A DNA stretch of 8,525 nucleotides, from NCBI GenBank assembly GCA_016200675.1, contig JACQEH010000165.1, forward strand, positions 1 through 8,525, given 5' to 3'. Positions 5,382-8,525 of the stretch are shown here, in pieces. Within the stretch, counting starts at the first letter, position 1, and every line of letters begins with the position of its first letter. Origin of the DNA: Chloroflexota bacterium (GTDB lineage: Bacteria > Chloroflexota > Limnocylindria > Limnocylindrales > CSP1-4). A program made the translations under genes and the position numbers. The notes below the pieces were generated by a model, which was not told the DNA's origin, made no database searches, and saw nothing but the letters and a program-made list of their open reading frames with translations.

Positions 5382-5822
5382 ATGAACTACGAGCTCTACA
5401 TGGGCGAAGCGCTGGCCGAGGCACGCTCGGCGGCCGCCCGCGGCGAGCGGCCCCATGCCGCGGTCGCCGTCATGGACGAGGCCATGGTCGCCCGCGCCGG
5501 CGACCGCGTCGTCGAGACGGCAGACCCGACGGCCCACGCCATCCTCCTCGCCCTTCGCGAGGCATCGCGCCGCCTGGGAACGACCCGCCTCCAGGACCTC
5601 ACCATCTTCGCGACCGTCGAGCCGTGCGTCATGTGCCTCGGGGCGATGCTCGCCAGCGATGTCGAGGCGCTGGTGTATGCCGCGCCGAATCGCGAGGACG
5701 GGGCTGCCGGGACGATCCTCCAGCTCGCGGATCATCCCGGGCTCGGCCGGCGCATCCGCGTCGTCAGCGGCATCCGTCGCGACGAGGCCGAGGAGCTCCT
5801 GGCGGCGCGCGTCGCGGGATAG
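5382..5822 (+). CDS. tadA: TadA-like zinc-dependent deaminase-fold protein lacking the catalytic glutamate (146 aa)
   Basis: TadA converts A34 to inosine in tRNA-Arg(ACG). This protein aligns with TadA over its whole length: DPTAHA...ALREA, TVEPCVMCLGAM, a GAAGTILQLADHPG segment close to TadA's GAAG region, and an RVVSGIRRDEAEELL tail. The zinc ligands are kept (H52, C82, C85). The proton-shuttling glutamate of the HAE motif (E. coli E59) is Ile54, codon ATC at 5541-5543, and the active-site Asn46 equivalent is Asp41. GAG to ATC is a multi-base change, so a simple sequencing error is unlikely. The protein is predicted to be inactive as a deaminase or changed in role, as in eukaryotic ADAT3/Tad3, where that Glu is Val. 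Its position before tRNA-Ser, ffs and dnaX matches the classical tadA locus. The start is the ATG 6 bases after TATGAT. Confidence 0.85.
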   Translation: MNYELYMGEALAEARSAAARGERPHAAVAVMDEAMVARAGDRVVETADPTAHAILLALREASRRLGTTRLQDLTIFATVEPCVMCLGAMLASDVEALVYAAPNREDGAAGTILQLADHPGLGRRIRVVSGIRRDEAEELLAARVAG

Positions 5823-5884
5823 CCGCGCCGCCGGCGCAGCCGTCGCCGGCGAGGCCCGCCGCCTGCGCCCGATGCGCGCGGGAG

Positions 5885-5956
5885 CATCGCGACGCCCGTT
5901 GCGGGCGGCATCGAGACGCCCGTTGCGGGCGGCATCGAGACGCCCGTTGCGGGCGG
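5885..5956 (+). repeat. Three tandem 24-bp repeats, each holding a perfect hairpin
   Basis: Units at 5885-5908, 5909-5932 and 5933-5956 are identical except for one base (C at 5890 in the first unit, A in the others). Each contains CGCCCG-TTG-CGGGCG, a 6-bp stem with a 3-base loop. The array lies 62 bases after the tadA-like stop and 28 bases before tRNA-Ser(CGA). There is no T run, so a classical terminator is not supported, though stacked GC hairpins could impede polymerase or protect an mRNA 3' end. Frames read across it give only repetitive peptides and are not taken as coding. Confidence 0.9.
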
Positions 5957-5971
5957 CTCCGGGACCCCTGC

Positions 5972-5977
5972 TATCCT
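5972..5977 (+). promoter_or_regulatory. -10 box (TATCCT) of tRNA-Ser(CGA)
   Basis: TANNNT box ending 7 bases before the mature tRNA 5' end. There is no recognisable -35; the upstream 17-base position falls inside the third hairpin repeat. Confidence 0.45.
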
Positions 5978-5984
5978 CTCGCGC

Positions 5985-6070
<86 letters not shown>

Positions 6071-6298
6071 CGCACGCTCGCCTCGGCCGGGCCATCCCTT
6101 CGTTGTCGGGTCCGCTCGCTCGCTCACGCACGTTCAAGTGCGCTCGCTCGCGTGCTCCCCTCTGCCTTGGGCTGACCTCGGCCGCGGCGAGCGTGAACCG
6201 GGCCTGTCCGGCCCTGCGAGGCGGTCCTCGCCGGGTTCGGGGCGAGCGGTTCGGTGCATCCCCCAGCCACGACTCTCCAGCCCCGAGGCCCCGTGGGC

Positions 6299-6304
6299 TA
6301 GACT
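6299..6304 (+). promoter_or_regulatory. -10 box (TAGACT) of tRNA-Ser(GGA)
   Basis: TANNNT box 11 bases before the mature tRNA. The preceding 228 bases (6071-6298) hold no gene that I can support, only GC-rich spacer with CGCTCG-type runs. Confidence 0.4.
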
Positions 6305-6315
6305 CGCGACGGCCC

Positions 6316-6755
<440 letters not shown>

Positions 6756-6761
6756 TACACT
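6756..6761 (+). promoter_or_regulatory. -10 box (TACACT) of the SRP RNA gene
   Basis: TANNNT box ending 7 bases before the predicted SRP RNA 5' end at 6769. This is the expected spacing to a transcript start and supports that 5' boundary. No consensus -35 is seen. Confidence 0.5.
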
Positions 6762-6768
6762 CAGCCGT

Positions 6769-7034
6769 GCCGTGCTAGGCGGGGAACTAGCGGTGCCCTG
6801 TACCTGCAATCCGCTCCAGCAGGGCTGAATTCCCCCTCGAGGTCCCCGCGCTCGGAGGCCGCCGCCCCAGGCGACGTTGAGGATCGGGTCCCGCGCAGCG
6901 GCGAATCGCGAACCGTGTCAGGTCCGGAAGGAAGCAGCACTCAGCGAAGCTCGTCGGGTGCCGCGGACCGGCCTGGTCCGAGCCGCCTTCGGTGGTGGGC
7001 CCGGGTGGCGGTCGATCGACGGGGGGTGCACGGC
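6769..7034 (+). ncRNA. ffs: Signal recognition particle RNA, large bacterial type with Alu domain
   Basis: The RNA scaffold of the SRP, which targets ribosomes making membrane and secreted proteins. The 5' part is nearly the Bacillus SRP RNA Alu domain: a GTGCTAGGCGGGGAA start, then TAGCGGTGCCCTGTACCTGC, AATCCGCT, CAGCAGGGCTGAAT and CTCGAGGT. The Ffh-binding hairpin (domain IV) has GTCAGGTCC, the GGAA loop at 6926-6929 and GGAAGCAGC. The ends close on each other: GCCGTGC (6769-6775) pairs with GCACGGC (7028-7034), giving about 266 nt, similar to the roughly 270 nt of Bacillus. It is followed by dnaX after 34 bases, as in Firmicutes. The exact ends are inferred from pairing and the -10 box. 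Confidence 0.93.
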
Positions 7035-7068
7035 AATTCATCGAGCCGCGGGGCGTCCCAGGAGCGTC

Positions 7069-8525
7069 GTGACCAAGACCGCGTCGACCGAGATCAGCAC
7101 TCCGGGATCGCCGCACCAGGCGATCTACCGCCGCTGGCGCGCCCAGACGTTCGCCCAGATCGTCGGCCAGCGAGCGGTCGTGGAGACGCTCAGGAACGCC
7201 GTGCGCACCGGCCGTGTCGCCCACGCGATCCTCTTCGTCGGCCCGCGGGGGACGGGCAAGACGTCGCTCGCCCGGATCCTGGCCAAGGCCATCAACTGCA
7301 CCAATCTCCAGGACGGCGATCCCTGCGACGTCTGTCCCTCGTGCGTCGCCATCCGCGAGGGGCGGGCCCTCGACCTCGTCGAGATCGACGCCGCCTCGAA
7401 CCGCGGCATCGACGCCATCCGCGAGCTCCGCGAGCGGATCAACTACGCCCCCACCGACCTCAAGCGCAAGGTCTACATCCTCGACGAGGCGCACCAGATC
7501 ACGAAGGACGCCTGGAACGCCCTCCTGAAGTCGCTGGAGGAGCCCCCCGACTTCGTCGTCTTCATGTTCGCCTCGACCCATCCCCAGGACTTCCCGCCGG
7601 CGATCCTGTCGCGCCTCCAGCGCTTCGATGTCCGCCGCCTCACGGTCGAGGAGATCGAAGGCAAGCTGGCAAGGATCCTCGAGGGCGATGGCCGCGTCGC
7701 CGAGCCCGACGCCATCCACCTGATCGCACGCCTGGCCGCAGGCGGGATGCGCGACGCCGAGTCGATGCTCGACCAACTACTCGCCTCGAGCAGCGAGCGA
7801 CTGACCGAGGCCGCGGTTCGGGACCTCCTCGGCCTGGCCGGCGCGGAGACGGTCGATGCCTTCGTGGCCGCCCTCGTCGATGGCGACGCTGCGGCCGGCC
7901 TCCGGATCCTCGACGAGCTCGAGGACCGCGGCCGCGACCTTCGAGCCCTGCTCGACCAGGTCGTCGATGTGCTGCGGGCGGGATTGGTCGGGCCGGGGGC
8001 CTCGTCGTCCGGCACGGCCCACGCCGGCAGCACTCACGCCGGTACCGACCTCGTCCGGGTCGCCCGGCGCATGGCGGCCATCGATCCCAATCGAGCCGGC
8101 ATCGGCGGCCTTCGCCTCCAGCTCGAGCTGGCCCTCTTCCCGGTCGAGGAGCCGGGGACTCGAGGCGCGGGGGCACCCGCACTGGGACCCGAGCACGCCG
8201 CTCAGGTCCAGCCCGAGCGCCTCGCGCGCCCGCGCGCGACACCGTCGCCTGTACCCGGCGCCGCGCATGCGGCCCCCGCCCCGACGGCCCCCGCCGCCCC
8301 CGCACCGGCCGCCCCGAAGGCCCCCGCCGCCCCAGCGCCGGCCGTCACTCCCGCGAAGGAACCTGCCCACATCGACCCGGGCGCCCCGGCGGGCTCGGAC
8401 CTCGCCACACTCCGGAGCCGCTGGCCCGAGGTCGTCGCCCGGATCAGCGCCCACCCGCCGACCAAGCCGCTGATCACCGTCTGCCGCCCGATCGCCGTCG
8501 AGGACGGGATCGTGACCCTCGGCTT
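7069..8525 (+). CDS. dnaX: DNA polymerase III subunits gamma/tau, C-terminus beyond the window
   Basis: The clamp-loader ATPase that opens and loads the sliding clamp and bridges polymerase cores at the replication fork. The first 485 residues are present with no stop. YRRWRAQTFAQIVGQ is at 20-34, and Walker A GPRGTGKT at 58-65 (K64). The zinc module is C77, C86, C89, C92. The rest of the motor follows: EIDAASNRGID, Walker B LDEAH (D139-H142), NALLKSLEEPP and the SRLQRFD arginine-finger/sensor region. Domain III runs to about 360. An Ala/Pro-rich linker occupies about 375-445, and a conserved C-terminal block (LRSRWPEVVARI...) begins near 452. The start GTG at 7069 has AGGAG (7060-7064) four bases upstream. 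No A-rich slippery site for making gamma is seen in the visible part. Confidence 0.95.
   Translation, partial: MTKTASTEISTPGSPHQAIYRRWRAQTFAQIVGQRAVVETLRNAVRTGRVAHAILFVGPRGTGKTSLARILAKAINCTNLQDGDPCDVCPSCVAIREGRALDLVEIDAASNRGIDAIRELRERINYAPTDLKRKVYILDEAHQITKDAWNALLKSLEEPPDFVVFMFASTHPQDFPPAILSRLQRFDVRRLTVEEIEGKLARILEGDGRVAEPDAIHLIARLAAGGMRDAESMLDQLLASSSERLTEAAVRDLLGLAGAETVDAFVAALVDGDAAAGLRILDELEDRGRDLRALLDQVVDVLRAGLVGPGASSSGTAHAGSTHAGTDLVRVARRMAAIDPNRAGIGGLRLQLELALFPVEEPGTRGAGAPALGPEHAAQVQPERLARPRATPSPVPGAAHAAPAPTAPAAPAPAAPKAPAAPAPAVTPAKEPAHIDPGAPAGSDLATLRSRWPEVVARISAHPPTKPLITVCRPIAVEDGIVTLG

Noticed and set aside
5885..5956. CRISPR array
   Set aside because: The 24-bp units are directly contiguous with no spacers, number only three and have no cas genes nearby.
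6787..7776. Minus-strand frame of 329 codons opposite ffs and dnaX
   Set aside because: It is antisense to the SRP RNA and the dnaX ATPase domain, both unmistakable.

Overview
This is a very GC-rich bacterial window. It holds housekeeping genes in short, mostly single-gene transcription units on both strands, with four tRNA genes and a signal-recognition-particle RNA between them. Taxonomy is an inference. A DUF4032-type kinase-fold gene, a large Alu-bearing SRP RNA of the Bacillus kind, the order tadA - tRNA-Ser - ffs - dnaX, and many leaderless starts behind TANNNT boxes fit a Chloroflexota or other high-GC Gram-positive-like lineage. I see no transposase, integrase, CRISPR array or toxin cassette.

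Left part (1-1393): on the minus strand is a class I-beta DAHP synthase (aroF), still open at the left edge. Its 150-base leader holds a promoter, an 11-codon leader peptide with consecutive Tyr-Trp-Phe codons, alternative hairpins and an intrinsic terminator. This is a textbook layout for ribosome-mediated attenuation that senses all three aromatic end products. Downstream of the DAHP synthase domain the frame runs in-frame into a tail that looks like the end of a LigB-type extradiol dioxygenase.

Middle (1394-4072, plus strand): tRNA-Ser(GCU) and tRNA-Arg(GCG), then a DUF4032 kinase-like protein overlapping a small VOC-like protein, then a beta-hydroxyacid dehydrogenase of the 3-hydroxyisobutyrate / tartronate-semialdehyde reductase family.

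4104-5822: a minus-strand phosphofructokinase with the residues of the pyrophosphate-dependent type. It is divergent from a TadA-like deaminase that keeps its zinc ligands but has isoleucine in place of the catalytic glutamate. The tRNA-Arg in the window has G34 rather than the A34 that TadA normally edits, so the two observations may be connected.

Right part (5823-8525): three tandem 24-bp hairpin repeats, tRNA-Ser(CGA), tRNA-Ser(GGA), a 365-base gene-free stretch with a promoter-like site and a strong hairpin, the SRP RNA (ffs), and dnaX, which is cut by the window end. Several genes (DUF4032, pfp, tadA-like, probably the aroF leader peptide) start within about 6-12 bases of a -10 box, so leaderless transcription looks common here.
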